This document shows, in pieces, positions 42,555 to 52,224 of a DNA stretch of 64,000 nt. The number at the start of each line of letters is the position of its first letter. Positions within the stretch are counted from its first letter, which is position 1. The notes under the pieces were generated by a model that made no database searches, was not told the origin of the DNA, and worked only from the letters and a program-made list of their open reading frames with translations. A program made the translations under genes and the position numbers. Source of the DNA: [Clostridium] innocuum. GTDB taxonomy: Bacteria > Bacillota_I > Bacilli_A > Erysipelotrichales > Erysipelotrichaceae. The stretch lies in NCBI GenBank assembly GCA_012317185.1, contig CP048838.1:2604001-2668000 (forward strand). The letters run 5' to 3'.

Positions 42555-42620
42555 GAAAAAGCCCTGTCAAGAGCCTTGCCACCATTGGTGGTGCTTTGCA
42601 CTCTTTACTGGGCTTTTTGT
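42555..42620. terminator. bidirectional terminator region
   Basis: AAAAAGCCC/GGGCTTTTT pairing around an inner CCACC/GGTGG hairpin, between the methyltransferase promoter and the XRE gene end. Confidence 0.6.
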
Positions 42621-42650
42621 TTGCTGTATCTTCTACAAAGAGGGAAAAAG

Positions 42651-43286
42651 TTATTCGTCCTCATCATCAAAATGGTTATTTTTCAATACTTCCCGTAATA
42701 ATTCCATATCTTCTTTTGAATTGGGGTTTATCATTTTTACGACTTGATAAGGTGTCCTATATTTATGTCCCTCTATGCTTTCCCCGAACATATCCATGCT
42801 GTATAAATCATCATAGCGGTCTAACAGTTTTTGAAACTTCAAATGCTGGATAAATTCTTTGATTGGATAAAGGTCGGACGCTACAATACTTTTCCCGTTG
42901 ATGTAGTCGGTAATATATTCCCGTAACTTTTCCAACTCATATTCCAGCCATTCTTCCTCGCTGTCAAAGAAGTTGTCATAATGTCCATGTTTTAGTTCTG
43001 CATTTAATCGTTCTTCAATTCTTAAAAACTGGCAGACTTCCTTTTCGGATTGATTAACATACTTCCATTCTCCCGATAATAATTCATTGGGCATTACACC
43101 CAGCACGTCCATTATCTTTTCTAATGTATCGAAGGTAGGAAAATTCACACCTCGTTCAATCTTGGAAAGGCTCTGCATATTGATACCGATTTTATCCGCA
43201 AGTTCCTGTTGTTTCATTCCTCTGTGTTTTCTTATGGTCTGTATGTTCTCTCCTAAGAAACTGATTTTCTTTTCGTAATGCTCCAT
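42651..43286 (-). CDS. XRE-family repressor of the Tn916-like element
   Basis: A 211-residue protein with N-terminal HTH_3 domain (LGENIQTIRKHRGMKQQELA, DKIGINMQSLSKIERGVNFP) and an acidic helical C-terminal region. It is divergent from the mobT-xis-int unit, with promoters for both directions in the gap. Probably represses excision and transfer genes, as expected for the lysogeny-like control of such elements. Confidence 0.85.
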   Translation of the reverse strand: MEHYEKKISFLGENIQTIRKHRGMKQQELADKIGINMQSLSKIERGVNFPTFDTLEKIMDVLGVMPNELLSGEWKYVNQSEKEVCQFLRIEERLNAELKHGHYDNFFDSEEEWLEYELEKLREYITDYINGKSIVASDLYPIKEFIQHLKFQKLLDRYDDLYSMDMFGESIEGHKYRTPYQVVKMINPNSKEDMELLREVLKNNHFDDEDE

Positions 43287-43336
43287 AACTTAGTATAACC
43301 GCTCCTTTCGTTGCTTTTCTTGGTATTTATAAGCAT

Positions 43337-43365
43337 ATCATACTTAATCTACATCTAAAAGTCAA
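43337..43365 (-). promoter_or_regulatory. promoter of the XRE gene
   Basis: TTGACT, 17-nt spacer, TATGAT on the - strand. Confidence 0.75.
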
Positions 43366-43375
43366 CAAAAACTTC

Positions 43376-43404
43376 TTGACAAGTAATTCTAATGGCGTTA
43401 TTAT
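43376..43404 (+). promoter_or_regulatory. promoter of the mobT-xis-int unit
   Basis: TTGACA (43376-43381), 17-nt spacer, TATTAT (43399-43404). Its -35 is only 11 nt from that of the divergent XRE promoter. Confidence 0.8.
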
Positions 43405-43535
43405 CGTATCAGATAGAGTGATTAAGCACGATAAGGTCAATCACACGCTTGAGTAAGCATAGAGAAGATACATTTTCACTTTGATAGCATGAATAAGCAT
43501 GGACTATCAGACCGAAAATAGTGGTTTCCAAAAGG

Positions 43536-43660
43536 GGCTGGCTGGACGGGGCACGTCCCCCAGACGTGTTCGGACAGACAGTTCCTTTTGGAAAAGGAAC
43601 GCCTAAAGGCGTTCGCAGAGGGCGTATATGTAACACCGCCCTGCGCATACATGTCATAGT
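43536..43660. other. candidate oriT of the Tn916-like element
   Basis: Series of hairpins ahead of the MobT gene: GGGGCACGTCCCC region, perfect palindrome GTTCCTTTTGGAAAAGGAAC (43581-43600), AACGCCT-AA-AGGCGTT (43598-43613), GGGCG/CGCCC. Position upstream of the relaxase gene matches oriT of Tn916 relatives. Confidence 0.5.
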
Positions 43661-43735
43661 ACCTAGAAACTGTGATAAATAAAGGACAAAACACGATTTT
43701 TACCCCGCAAAAAAACGGGAAGTACGAAAGGAGTA

Positions 43736-44834
43736 ATGCACTATAACTACACACAAAAATTTATCCGTTAAGATTGATTACATCAGCATTGTATTTGATA
43801 CTGCAACCGCTGAAGATGTAATCATGCACATTTTAGGTTTACCGACTGACATTTTCAATGTTTATCCAGCAACGATAAAATTCAAGACTTATCAAGCACG
43901 CTGGCAGATTGGAGATATTTATGTATCGGGGGACGCAAGAAAGACAGAGGACAACCCACAGGGGCTAGGCTGTTATCTTGTTATGACTGGCAGAGGTTGT
44001 GATGATATTTTCCGTATTCTCGATAGTAGGAATTGTACCTTTGGAGATATGTTCCGACGTTGTGAGCGAAGATACGGACTGGATAACTTCCATTTTACAA
44101 GACTTGATATTGCCATTGATGATAAGAACGAAAAGCCATTCTTTACCATAGAGCAGATAAAGAAGAAATGCGAAAAAGAGGAATTTATTTCTAATAGTGA
44201 GGGCTACCACTTTGACGAAAGCAAGTTTGATGATTTCGACACCGCAAAGACTGTTTATATCGGTGCTGGTAAATCGGGATTGTCCTACCGCTTTTATGAT
44301 AAAGATAAGGAAGTCTGTTCAAAACATAATAAGACACTTGATGAAGTTGGCAGTTGGAAACGGACAGAAATGCAACTGCGTGATGATAAGGCTCATGCTT
44401 TTGCCATGACATTCAAAGACAGACCGCTGGAACTTGGGGAACTGGCTTTCGGGCTATTGGCAAACAACCTACGCTTTGTCGTGCCAAACAGAAATGAAAG
44501 TAATAAGAGCAGATGGAAAACGTGTCGGTTTTGGGAACGCTTTTTAGGGGCTGTGGAAGTCTTGAAAGTGCAAGTACCGAAACTACATAATTCTCTTGAA
44601 GAAACACAGCAATGGCTCACAGAGGGTGGCGTGATTTCCGCTGTCAAAAGTTTTTACTTCTTAGAAGAACATGACGCATTAGGTGGACTGGAAAAAGTGG
44701 GAACTATGCTTGATAAGGCAAGATACAGTAATTCCCTTTCCAGCAAACTAACCGCCCACTTACAGAGGATAAACCGCACCGACCTTATCCCCTATATCCA
44801 GTATGACACAAAACAAGGGAAAGGGGGTATCTAA
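43736..44834 (+). pseudogene. mobT: MobT relaxase / replication initiation factor (Tn916 Orf20-like), 5' frameshift
   Basis: From 43824 an intact 336-residue frame carries Tn916 Orf20-type sequence (RLDIAIDDKNEKPFF, YIGAGKSGLSYRFYDKDKEV, WKRTEMQLRDDKAH). GAAAGGAG and an ATG at 43736 lie upstream, but that frame ends after MHYNYTQKFIR. One extra A in the run 43755-43759 would join it to NLSVKIDYISIVFDTATAED and the main frame. Either a frameshift or a sequencing error; a product starting at the internal ATG (43824) would lack about 30 residues. MobT is a RCR-type relaxase needed for transfer and element replication. Confidence 0.8.
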
Positions 44835-45037
44835 TGAATAACAACGATATTCCTGTATGGGAAAAGTACACCCTTACCATTGAAGAAGCGTCAAAATATT
44901 TCCGTATCGGAGAAAACAAGTTAAGACGATTGGCAGAGGAAAACAAGGACGCTGGCTGGCTCATTATGAATGGCAACCGCATACAGATTAAACGCCGACA
45001 ATTTGAAAAGGTCATTGACAAATTGGACGCAATCTAA
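44834..45037 (+). CDS. xis: Tn916-type excisionase Xis
   Basis: A 67-residue winged-helix protein (YTLTIEEASKYFRIGENKLR) nearly identical in type to Tn916 Xis. It overlaps the MobT stop by 1 nt and lies directly before int. It binds near the element ends and stimulates excision. Confidence 0.92.
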   Translation: MNNNDIPVWEKYTLTIEEASKYFRIGENKLRRLAEENKDAGWLIMNGNRIQIKRRQFEKVIDKLDAI

Positions 45038-45115
45038 TGCAAATGAGCCTTGTATGTGTTATGATGAACACAAGTCATATCAAGGCTCTTTCCAACAAGG
45101 AAAGGAGCAGACACC

Positions 45116-46309
45116 ATGAAAGAAAAAAGACGGGATAGCAAAGAACGTATCCTGCATACTGGAGAGAGCCAACGAACAGACGGAAAATACTTATATAAAT
45201 ATGTGGACGCATTTGGAAACACAAAATATGTGTATGCTTGGAGATTGACACCCACAGACCCGACACCAAAGGGAAAACGGGAAAAACCCTCACTTCGTGA
45301 ACTGGAACAGCAGATAAGACGGGATATTGAGGACGGTATCGACAGCACAGGCAAGAAAATGACGCTTTGCCAACTCTACGCTAAACAGAACACACAGAGG
45401 GCAAACGTGAAGAAAAGCACACAGAAACAACGGGAACAGCTCATGCGGTTATTGAAAGAGGACAAGTTAGGTGCTAGGAGCATTGATACGATAAAACCCT
45501 CTGACGCTAAGGAATGGGCATTACGCATGAAAGACAAAGGCTTTTCCTATAACACCATTAACAACCATAAACGCTCGTTAAAAGCGTCATTCTATATCGC
45601 CATACAAGACGATTGTGTAAGGAAAAACCCTTTTGATTTCAAGTTAAGTGAAGTCCTAGAAAATGATACCAAAGAGAAAGTCGCATTGACAGAGGAACAG
45701 GAACAAGCCCTACTCTCATTCATCAAGACGGACAATGTGTATCACAAGTATTATGATGATGTGCTGATACTGTTAAAGACAGGACTTCGTATCTCGGAAC
45801 TGTGCGGACTGACAATCATGGACGTTGATTTTATCCATGAGGTTGTGGTTATCGACCACCAGTTACTAAAGAGCAAGGAACAGGGTTATTATATTGAAAC
45901 GCCTAAGACAAAGAGCGGAATAAGGCAAGTGCCATTAAGCAGAGAAACAATACAGGCATTTCAACGGGTTATGAAGAAACACCCAAAGGCAGAACCATTT
46001 GTGATAGACGGACGGAGCAATTTCCTATTTGTCAATCATAAAGGCAAGCCCAAAGTTGCGATTGATTACAACGCCTTATTTGTCCGTATGATAAAGAAAT
46101 ACAACAAGCACCACAAGGACAATCCCTTGCCACATATCACACCGCATACGCTACGCCATACATTCTGCACAAGGCTGGCAAGCAAGAACATGAACCCGAA
46201 AGATTTACAGTATATCATGGGGCATTCAAATATCAGTATCACAATGAACTGGTATGCTCATGCGTCCATAGATACCGCAAAATCAGAGGTTCAGCGTCTA
46301 ATCGCATAA
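45116..46309 (+). CDS. int: Tn916-type tyrosine integrase Int
   Basis: A 397-residue tyrosine recombinase: N-terminal arm-binding domain (KYLYKYVDAFGNTKYVYAWR), core-binding domain, and catalytic residues in GLRISELCGL (Arg), HTLRHTFCTR (His, Arg), GHSN (His) and the nucleophilic Tyr in MNWYAHASID. AAAGGAG is 8-9 nt upstream. It catalyses excision and integration through coupling-sequence exchange with relaxed target choice. Intact. Confidence 0.95.
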   Translation: MKEKRRDSKERILHTGESQRTDGKYLYKYVDAFGNTKYVYAWRLTPTDPTPKGKREKPSLRELEQQIRRDIEDGIDSTGKKMTLCQLYAKQNTQRANVKKSTQKQREQLMRLLKEDKLGARSIDTIKPSDAKEWALRMKDKGFSYNTINNHKRSLKASFYIAIQDDCVRKNPFDFKLSEVLENDTKEKVALTEEQEQALLSFIKTDNVYHKYYDDVLILLKTGLRISELCGLTIMDVDFIHEVVVIDHQLLKSKEQGYYIETPKTKSGIRQVPLSRETIQAFQRVMKKHPKAEPFVIDGRSNFLFVNHKGKPKVAIDYNALFVRMIKKYNKHHKDNPLPHITPHTLRHTFCTRLASKNMNPKDLQYIMGHSNISITMNWYAHASIDTAKSEVQRLIA

Positions 46310-46314
46310 GAAGT

Positions 46315-46336
46315 ATTTACCACGATTTTAACCACG
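46315..46336. repeat. putative Int arm-binding sites, right end
   Basis: ATTTACCACGA then TTTTAACCACG; a third TTTACCAC is at 46380. Matches 38681-38701 at the other end. Confidence 0.55.
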
Positions 46337-46390
46337 CTTGATAGCGAAAATATAAGAAGATAGACCTAGATATGTGAGGTTTACCACAAA

Positions 46391-46436
46391 AGAAAAATGC
46401 CCGTAGAGCCTATAAAATAAGGCTTTGCGGACATTT
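46391..46436 (+). terminator. hairpin behind int
   Basis: AAATGCCCG...TGCGGACATTT with inner AGCCT/AGGCT; close to the right end of the element. Confidence 0.55.
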
Positions 46437-46608
46437 AAGAAGATATAAAAAGATAGTCAAAAAGACATATATAATTTTATACAAAGATGTGATGTTTTTA
46501 TACATTATTCTTATTTGTTATATTTCTAAAATCTCCGTATTCATACGATCTTCTCTGTTGGCAATCAAAGATATTCGTAAGCGGAAGACGCTTCCATCCA
46601 GCTATGAA

Positions 46609-46668
46609 AGAAAAGAACTGTGAAAAGTGATGCTTTATCTGCACCATTTTTCACAGTTCTTTTTGTAT
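46609..46668. terminator. bidirectional terminator
   Basis: AAGAACTGTGAAAA/TTTTCACAGTTCTT stem (14 bp) with T-runs on both strands; serves the AraC gene on the - strand. Confidence 0.8.
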
Positions 46669-46684
46669 GTTTTATCAGCTAAGG

Positions 46685-47929
46685 TCAATAGAGTTCTTTG
46701 TCCAGAAGAAAATTTTCATCAAAATCTCTTTGGGTTGTTCTATTCAAGAATTGCTTTGGTGTAATTCCCTCATATTTTTTAAAGGTCCTATAGAAATGCG
46801 AACTGTCAAAAAAACCTAAACGTTTTGAACATTCTGCAATCGGCATCCCCGTGGCTAAAAAAAACTTTGAAATGGCTATCTTTCGTTGATTGGCATATTC
46901 TGTGATGCTCATATGTACCTCTCTTTTAAAGTGCCGCCGTAACGCACTTTCTGAAAGAAAAAAATGCTTTGCCACATCAGATGTTTTATATGGTCCGTAA
47001 ATCTTTAGGTTAATATACTGTATCACAGACAGTATGAAAGGTGAATAAGCACTGTTTGCCAGATTGTGCAGTTCTTTTGTGAAATGGATAATCGCACTAT
47101 CCCTTACCGCCAGGACATCCACCAGTTTTTCTTTCTGTTCCAGTTTCTTTATGTAAAATTCTCGTAACCGGATCGTTTCCAGTACATCCTTTCCCATATG
47201 AAGAGCAAGGGAAGACAGTTTTTCCAGAATAACAATGGTATAGTTTTTTTCTGTGCGTACAGAATCATTATGCCAGGTGGGGATCACGCTGCATCCGATT
47301 TTGGCAACCCCCTGTTTCAAAGTATCCAGGTCTCCTTTTGCAACAAGTTCTAGTATTTTATTTTCATAATAGAAGGCATATTGCTCGGATTCAAAATCCT
47401 GAAAAAAAGGTCTCTTTAATGCCTGACTTTTTAATTCCAATTCATTCCGATAAACTTCTATATGAAGCCTTCTGGAATAAATTTCTTCCAGGTCGATATT
47501 TAAGATTGCCCCCAGCAGTATGACGAAATCACGAATATCCCCTAATGCGTAGATCGGTAGATTTTCATAGTAAGAAAACCACTCCTTCCCTGTGACAGAG
47601 GGCTGCGATTTCATTTTATCTCCTTCCACAAGTTTCTCGATTTCTTCCGGCTCCAGATGATTTGTTAAAAACGGACCAAGCGTGATAATAACATCCTTAT
47701 GCCGGACAAATATAAAGATTTCTTTCAGCCAGCCATACTCATACCAGATAAGATCTCTGCAGTCCGTGTTTTCAGAATGGATACGGGAGAAATCATAAGG
47801 GATCTCATACCGGTTCCCGGAACTGTACACTTTGAGCAGCTTGAAACAAAGATCATAGATATGCACAGGTATTTTCGTTGTCACATGGAGTGCTTTTATA
47901 TTCTGCAATTCTTTTCCTGTAAGTTTCAT
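46685..47929 (-). CDS. AraC-family transcription regulator
   Basis: A 414-residue protein with a large N-terminal sensor domain of no recognised family and a C-terminal AraC DNA-binding domain (KTSDVAKHFFLSESALRRHF; ECSKRLGFFDSSHFYRTFKK; GITPKQF). GGAGG lies 10 nt before the ATG at 47929; an earlier in-frame start at 47986 is less well supported. It is encoded opposite to ibrA, about 530 bp away, so it could regulate it; no operator was identified. Confidence 0.85.
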   Translation of the reverse strand: MKLTGKELQNIKALHVTTKIPVHIYDLCFKLLKVYSSGNRYEIPYDFSRIHSENTDCRDLIWYEYGWLKEIFIFVRHKDVIITLGPFLTNHLEPEEIEKLVEGDKMKSQPSVTGKEWFSYYENLPIYALGDIRDFVILLGAILNIDLEEIYSRRLHIEVYRNELELKSQALKRPFFQDFESEQYAFYYENKILELVAKGDLDTLKQGVAKIGCSVIPTWHNDSVRTEKNYTIVILEKLSSLALHMGKDVLETIRLREFYIKKLEQKEKLVDVLAVRDSAIIHFTKELHNLANSAYSPFILSVIQYINLKIYGPYKTSDVAKHFFLSESALRRHFKREVHMSITEYANQRKIAISKFFLATGMPIAECSKRLGFFDSSHFYRTFKKYEGITPKQFLNRTTQRDFDENFLLDKELY

Positions 47930-48463
47930 CAAACTCAATCCTCCTCTATATTGGCGGTTTCTGTCATATGAGGTCAAATCCCGCAAATCACAATAAAAAA
48001 GACGAAATTTACTTAAGTATAAAATAGCATAATTAAACGATAAAACACATTTAATTGATAAATAATATTAAAAACGCATCAATTATACAATTAAATTGGC
48101 CTTTTATACATTTATCAAATATTTTATTTAGAGATGCAGAATCTACAGAATCCTACCATACTTATACATGCCCTTTTCATCCATTTTGATGTACCGCTAT
48201 AAAGAAAAAGAACGCAGTTTTGCCGATATTTCTTTTCAAATATATCATGATATGTTTTTTATGTATATTTGATTAAAACAGTAGTATAAAACAACCTTTT
48301 TTGTAAAAATACTGTCATAATATTGGATATTTTGGTTTTGTATCTTAGAATAGTCCTAATAGTAGTTTCTTTGACACATCATCAGGAAACAGGAAGACTT
48401 TTTATAACGGAAGGGGTGAGCTTGCATTCTGCTGTCTTACAGAAAGAACATGCAGTACATATT
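47930..48463. other. AT-rich divergent intergenic region
   Basis: About 530 bp between the AraC and ibrA genes, with likely promoters for both but none clear enough to mark. Confidence 0.4.
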
Positions 48464-49813
48464 ATGATAAAAAGATATCTGGATTTGAATGTATATGAAG
48501 CCTTATTGGAACGATTCCATTTTATTTTCCAGGAATTCGATTCCATTTATATTTCTTTTTCCGGTGGAAAAGACAGTGGACTGCTGCTGTATCTTCTGCT
48601 TGATTTTCGGGATTGGAACTATCCGGATAAAACGATTGGAGTATTCCATCAGGATTTTGAAGCCCAGTATTCAGCCACGACAAGATATGTAGAGGAAACC
48701 TTCCAGATGCTGGAAAAACGCCCTCATGTAGAATTGTATTGGATCTGCCTTCCTATGGCTACACGTACGGCACTGAGCAGCTATGAAATGTACTGGTACC
48801 CTTGGGATGATAAAAAGGCAGACAGCTGGGTACGTCCAATGCCGGAACATGATTATGTGTTCAATTTGACACATAATCCCATGACGACCTATCACTATAA
48901 GATGCACCAGGAAGACCTTGCAAGACAATTTGGCAGATGGTATCGCATATCCCATAACAATAAGAAAACGATCTGTCTTCTGGGAATTCGTGCCGATGAA
49001 TCCTTACAGCGCTACAGCGGTTTTCTTAATAAGAAATACGGCTACAAAGGACAGTGCTGGATCACCCATCAGTTTAAAGATGTCTGGACTGCGTCCCCTC
49101 TGTATGACTGGTCGGTCAATGATATCTGGCATGCCTACTATCGCTTTGATTATCCATATAATGAATTATATGATTTATTTTACAAGGCCGGCCTGACGGT
49201 TTACCAGATGCGCGTAGCCTCCCCTTTTCAAGACTATGCCAAGGATTCGCTGAATCTTTATCGGGTCATCGATCCCCAGATATGGACAAAGCTGCTCGGG
49301 CGTGTGCAGGGCGCAAATTTTACTTCTATCTATTCAAAAACAAGAGCTATGGGATACCGTAACATCACGCTTCCCGAGGGTCATACGTGGCAATCCTATA
49401 CCAAATTTTTGCTGGCAACGCTGCCGAAACGCCTGCAGAAAAATTATGTCGATAAGTTTAATAAATCTCTAAAGTTCTGGCATACTGTTGGCGGCGGATT
49501 AGAGGAAGAGACCATTCAAGAGCTGATAGAACATGGATACCATATCAAGAGAAACGGCATATCCAACTATACGATATTTAAAAATTCACGCATTATTTTT
49601 CTGGATAAGATTCCAGATCATACAGATGATATCAAGTCTACAAAGGATATACCAAGCTGGAAACGGATGTGTTTCTGCATTTTAAAAAACGATCATATCT
49701 GCCGTTTCATGGGATTTGGTTTGACACGTGAACAGCAAAAAAAGTTAGATTACTTAAAAGATAAATATAGAACTGTGGAGGAACTAAACGATGACAAAAA
49801 GTCCCGTATATGA
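48464..49813 (+). CDS. ibrA: IbrA-like PAPS-reductase family protein (DUF3440)
   Basis: A 449-residue protein. PP-loop SGGKDSGLLLYLLLDF at about 28-43, then HQDFEAQYSATT and YEMYWYPWDD; DUF3440 follows. These proteins belong to the phosphoadenylylsulfate reductase/N-type ATP pyrophosphatase superfamily. In Escherichia and Shigella, IbrA acts with IbrB in control of immunoglobulin-binding prophage genes; the chemical reaction is unknown. The start at 48464 is chosen by alignment with the pseudogene at 28827; in-frame codons reach up to 48323. It overlaps ibrB by 23 nt. Confidence 0.85.
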   Translation: MIKRYLDLNVYEALLERFHFIFQEFDSIYISFSGGKDSGLLLYLLLDFRDWNYPDKTIGVFHQDFEAQYSATTRYVEETFQMLEKRPHVELYWICLPMATRTALSSYEMYWYPWDDKKADSWVRPMPEHDYVFNLTHNPMTTYHYKMHQEDLARQFGRWYRISHNNKKTICLLGIRADESLQRYSGFLNKKYGYKGQCWITHQFKDVWTASPLYDWSVNDIWHAYYRFDYPYNELYDLFYKAGLTVYQMRVASPFQDYAKDSLNLYRVIDPQIWTKLLGRVQGANFTSIYSKTRAMGYRNITLPEGHTWQSYTKFLLATLPKRLQKNYVDKFNKSLKFWHTVGGGLEEETIQELIEHGYHIKRNGISNYTIFKNSRIIFLDKIPDHTDDIKSTKDIPSWKRMCFCILKNDHICRFMGFGLTREQQKKLDYLKDKYRTVEELNDDKKSRI

Positions 49814-50336
49814 CATACGAGCCGTACCTGTTGAAAAGATTCATCCCAATGATTACAACCCCAATGCAGTAGCACCACCGGAAATGAAACTTCTCTATGA
49901 CAGTATCAAAGCAGACGGCTATACGATGCCGATTGTATGTTATTATGATAAACCAAACGATGAGTATATCATAGTGGATGGCTTTCATAGATACCGGATC
50001 ATGAAAGAATATCCAGATATCTATGAGCGGGAACAGGGTCTATTGCCTGTTTCTGTGATCGATAAACCATTAGATCAGAGAATGGCGAGCACCATCCGTC
50101 ATAACCGTGCAAGAGGTAGTCATGATGTAGATTTAATGAGCAATATCGTCAAAGAACTGCATGAATTCGGACGCTCAGATACATGGATCGCAAAACATCT
50201 TGGAATGGATCGAGATGAGATATTACGTTTGAAACAGATTACTGGGTTGGCTGCTTTATTCAAGGAAGTTGACTTTGGAGAATCCTGGGAACCGATAGAA
50301 GATCTTCCTTTTGAATCAGACAATATGGAGAAATAA
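49791..50336 (+). CDS. ibrB: IbrB-like ParB-domain protein
   Basis: A 181-residue protein with ParB/sulfiredoxin-type domain (VPVEKIHPNDYNPNAVAPPE, IIVDGFHRYRIMKE) and a C-terminal HTH-like region (IAKHLGMDRDEILRLKQITG). It overlaps ibrA, the standard IbrA-IbrB arrangement. ParB-type domains bind CTP or nucleotides and DNA; the pair is thought to act together, possibly in nucleotide or DNA modification or in gene activation (inference). Confidence 0.88.
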   Translation: MTKSPVYDIRAVPVEKIHPNDYNPNAVAPPEMKLLYDSIKADGYTMPIVCYYDKPNDEYIIVDGFHRYRIMKEYPDIYEREQGLLPVSVIDKPLDQRMASTIRHNRARGSHDVDLMSNIVKELHEFGRSDTWIAKHLGMDRDEILRLKQITGLAALFKEVDFGESWEPIEDLPFESDNMEK

Positions 50337-50502
50337 TTCCTGTAGGTATGTGAATATCTAAAAATAGTGTTATCAATATTCATATTGTTTCAAGCATTGT
50401 ATAAAACGTGTTTTTAATGTAATAATCGGGCCAAATGCAATATAGTATACGGTAAACAGCGAGTTATAATTACAGGTGTAGAAATCAAAAGGAGTGAGCC
50501 AA

Positions 50503-50673
50503 ATGTCAGACAAAGGATTTACAGACAAAGTAAAAGGTAAAGTAAAAAAAGCTGTTGGTGATGCAACAGGTGACAATTCTGCGTATTTATGCTTTTTGCA
50601 AAAGGTGTACTTTTTGATAGTTCAGGAATATAGCAAAAGATGTGTAAATAGTAAAAAGCGGGTAAGAATGTAG
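50503..50673 (+). pseudogene. CsbD-like stress protein truncated by IS insertion
   Basis: AAAGGAG precedes MSDKGFTDKVKGKVKKAVGD and ATGDN, the start of a CsbD protein. After residue 26 the sequence changes to unrelated codons and stops at 50673, 32 nt before the IS256-type transposase. The left end of the insertion is therefore at about 50580. The 3' part of csbD was not found behind the transposase. Confidence 0.7.
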
Positions 50674-51960
50674 ATACGAAACATACTTACAGGAGGAAAA
50701 ATACTATGAACACATCTTTTATTTCGACAAAGCAGATCAAGGACCTTGTGAATGAACAAAAGTTTACATCAACACAGGACATTATGGAGTGCATGAAAGG
50801 CATGTTTGCGGATGTATTAGAACAGACCTTACAGGCTGAAATTGATCAGCATTTAGGCTATGATCGCGCTGAAAGAACGACATGTGAAGGCAAGAAAAAC
50901 TATCGCAACGGATCTGTAAAACGCACAATGAAAACACAGTTAGGTGAAGTGGATGTGAATGTACCACGTGATCGTAACGGTGAATTTGAACCTCAGATTA
51001 TTGGAAAATATCAGAGAAATGCCGATGGCATTGAGAAATGCATCCTTTCCTTGTATGCTACTGGAATGTCCACAAGAGATATCAGAGACCAGATCAAAGG
51101 ACTGTACGATGTAGAGATTTCAGAAGGACTGGTAAGCAAGATCAGCGAGCGCATTCTGCCCGAAGTAACAGAATGGCAAAACAGACCCTTAGAAGCCTTC
51201 TATCCATTCATATTTATGGATGCGATCCATTATAAAATCAGAGAAGATCATCAGGTCGTGACTAAGGTTGCATACGTTGTTTTGGGCATCAATAACGAAG
51301 GAATGAAGGAAGTTTTAGGATTATGGGTAGGAGCCAGTGAATCTGCGAAATACTGGATGGGAGTGCTGAATGAGTTGAAAAGCAGAGGGGTTAAGGATGT
51401 TTCCTTATTCTGCGTAGATAGTCTTACAGGCTTCAGAGAAATTATAGGAGCTGTCTATCCAAAGGCACGTATTCAGCGTTGTATTATCCATCAAATTCGC
51501 AACAGCACACGCTTCGTGAGTTATAAGCATATCAAGGAGTTCATGAGAGATTTAAAAACTGTTTACCAAGCAAATACAGAGGAACAGGCACTGAATCAGT
51601 TAGCAATTTTCAAGGATAAATGGGGCAAGCAATATCCAACCGCAGTACGTAGCTGGGAAGAGAATTGGGATATACTAAGCACATACTATGATTATCCAGT
51701 TGAAATCCGCAAAATCATTTACACGACAAATGCGATTGAAGGATTGAACAGACAGTTCAGAAAAGTCACGAAAACAAAGACGGTTTTCCCAAATGATGAC
51801 AGTTTGAGAAAGATGCTTTACTTGGCTATTCAGAACCTCAGCAGCAAATGGACACAGAGATGTCGAAACTGGGATATGATTCAAAATCAACTTGCCATTA
51901 TGGAAGCAGTAGAAGCATAATGAGTAATGATAAAGGCATATAAAAATTAGATAATAGAAA
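50580..51960 (+). mobile_element. IS256-family insertion (approximate limits)
   Basis: Left edge inferred from the break in csbD; the right edge is not defined and terminal inverted repeats were not identified with confidence. Confidence 0.5.
50706..51920 (+). CDS. IS256-family (Mutator-type) transposase
   Basis: A 404-residue intact transposase with AGGAGG 7 nt upstream. MKGMFADVLEQTLQAEIDQH and HLGYDRAERTTCEGKKNYRN are typical of the family, as are the DDE-region strands YPFIFMDAIHYKIR, DVSLFCVDSLTGF and the final IIYTTNAIEGLNRQFRKVTK. It catalyses cut-and-copy transposition via a circular intermediate. Its insertion disrupted csbD. Confidence 0.93.
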   Translation: MNTSFISTKQIKDLVNEQKFTSTQDIMECMKGMFADVLEQTLQAEIDQHLGYDRAERTTCEGKKNYRNGSVKRTMKTQLGEVDVNVPRDRNGEFEPQIIGKYQRNADGIEKCILSLYATGMSTRDIRDQIKGLYDVEISEGLVSKISERILPEVTEWQNRPLEAFYPFIFMDAIHYKIREDHQVVTKVAYVVLGINNEGMKEVLGLWVGASESAKYWMGVLNELKSRGVKDVSLFCVDSLTGFREIIGAVYPKARIQRCIIHQIRNSTRFVSYKHIKEFMRDLKTVYQANTEEQALNQLAIFKDKWGKQYPTAVRSWEENWDILSTYYDYPVEIRKIIYTTNAIEGLNRQFRKVTKTKTVFPNDDSLRKMLYLAIQNLSSKWTQRCRNWDMIQNQLAIMEAVEA

Positions 51961-52224
51961 TCAAGCCTAAATTTCAGAAAATATCACTTCATTATCAGTA
52001 GATCACTTGTCTACGACAAAAAGATGGAATCTTCCATTTTTTTAAAAAATATGTATAATATAAATAGGCTATCTTTGAAAGATAGTGTTGTTATTGCACA
52101 TACTGTAAATGATTTTAGCTAGTTTAGCGGTACATGCAACCTTGGCGGCTTATGAATTTAACGGGTTCAATTGCTGCCTTTTCTTTTGATAAAACTGATT
52201 GATGGGATTTACTTTCTTTAACCT

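Noticed and set aside
42419..42853. + strand open frame opposite the XRE gene
   Set aside because: Covers the terminator and the antisense of a clear XRE repressor.
43409..43754. Short - strand frames across the Tn916-like origin region
   Set aside because: They run through palindromes of the candidate oriT and have no translation signals.
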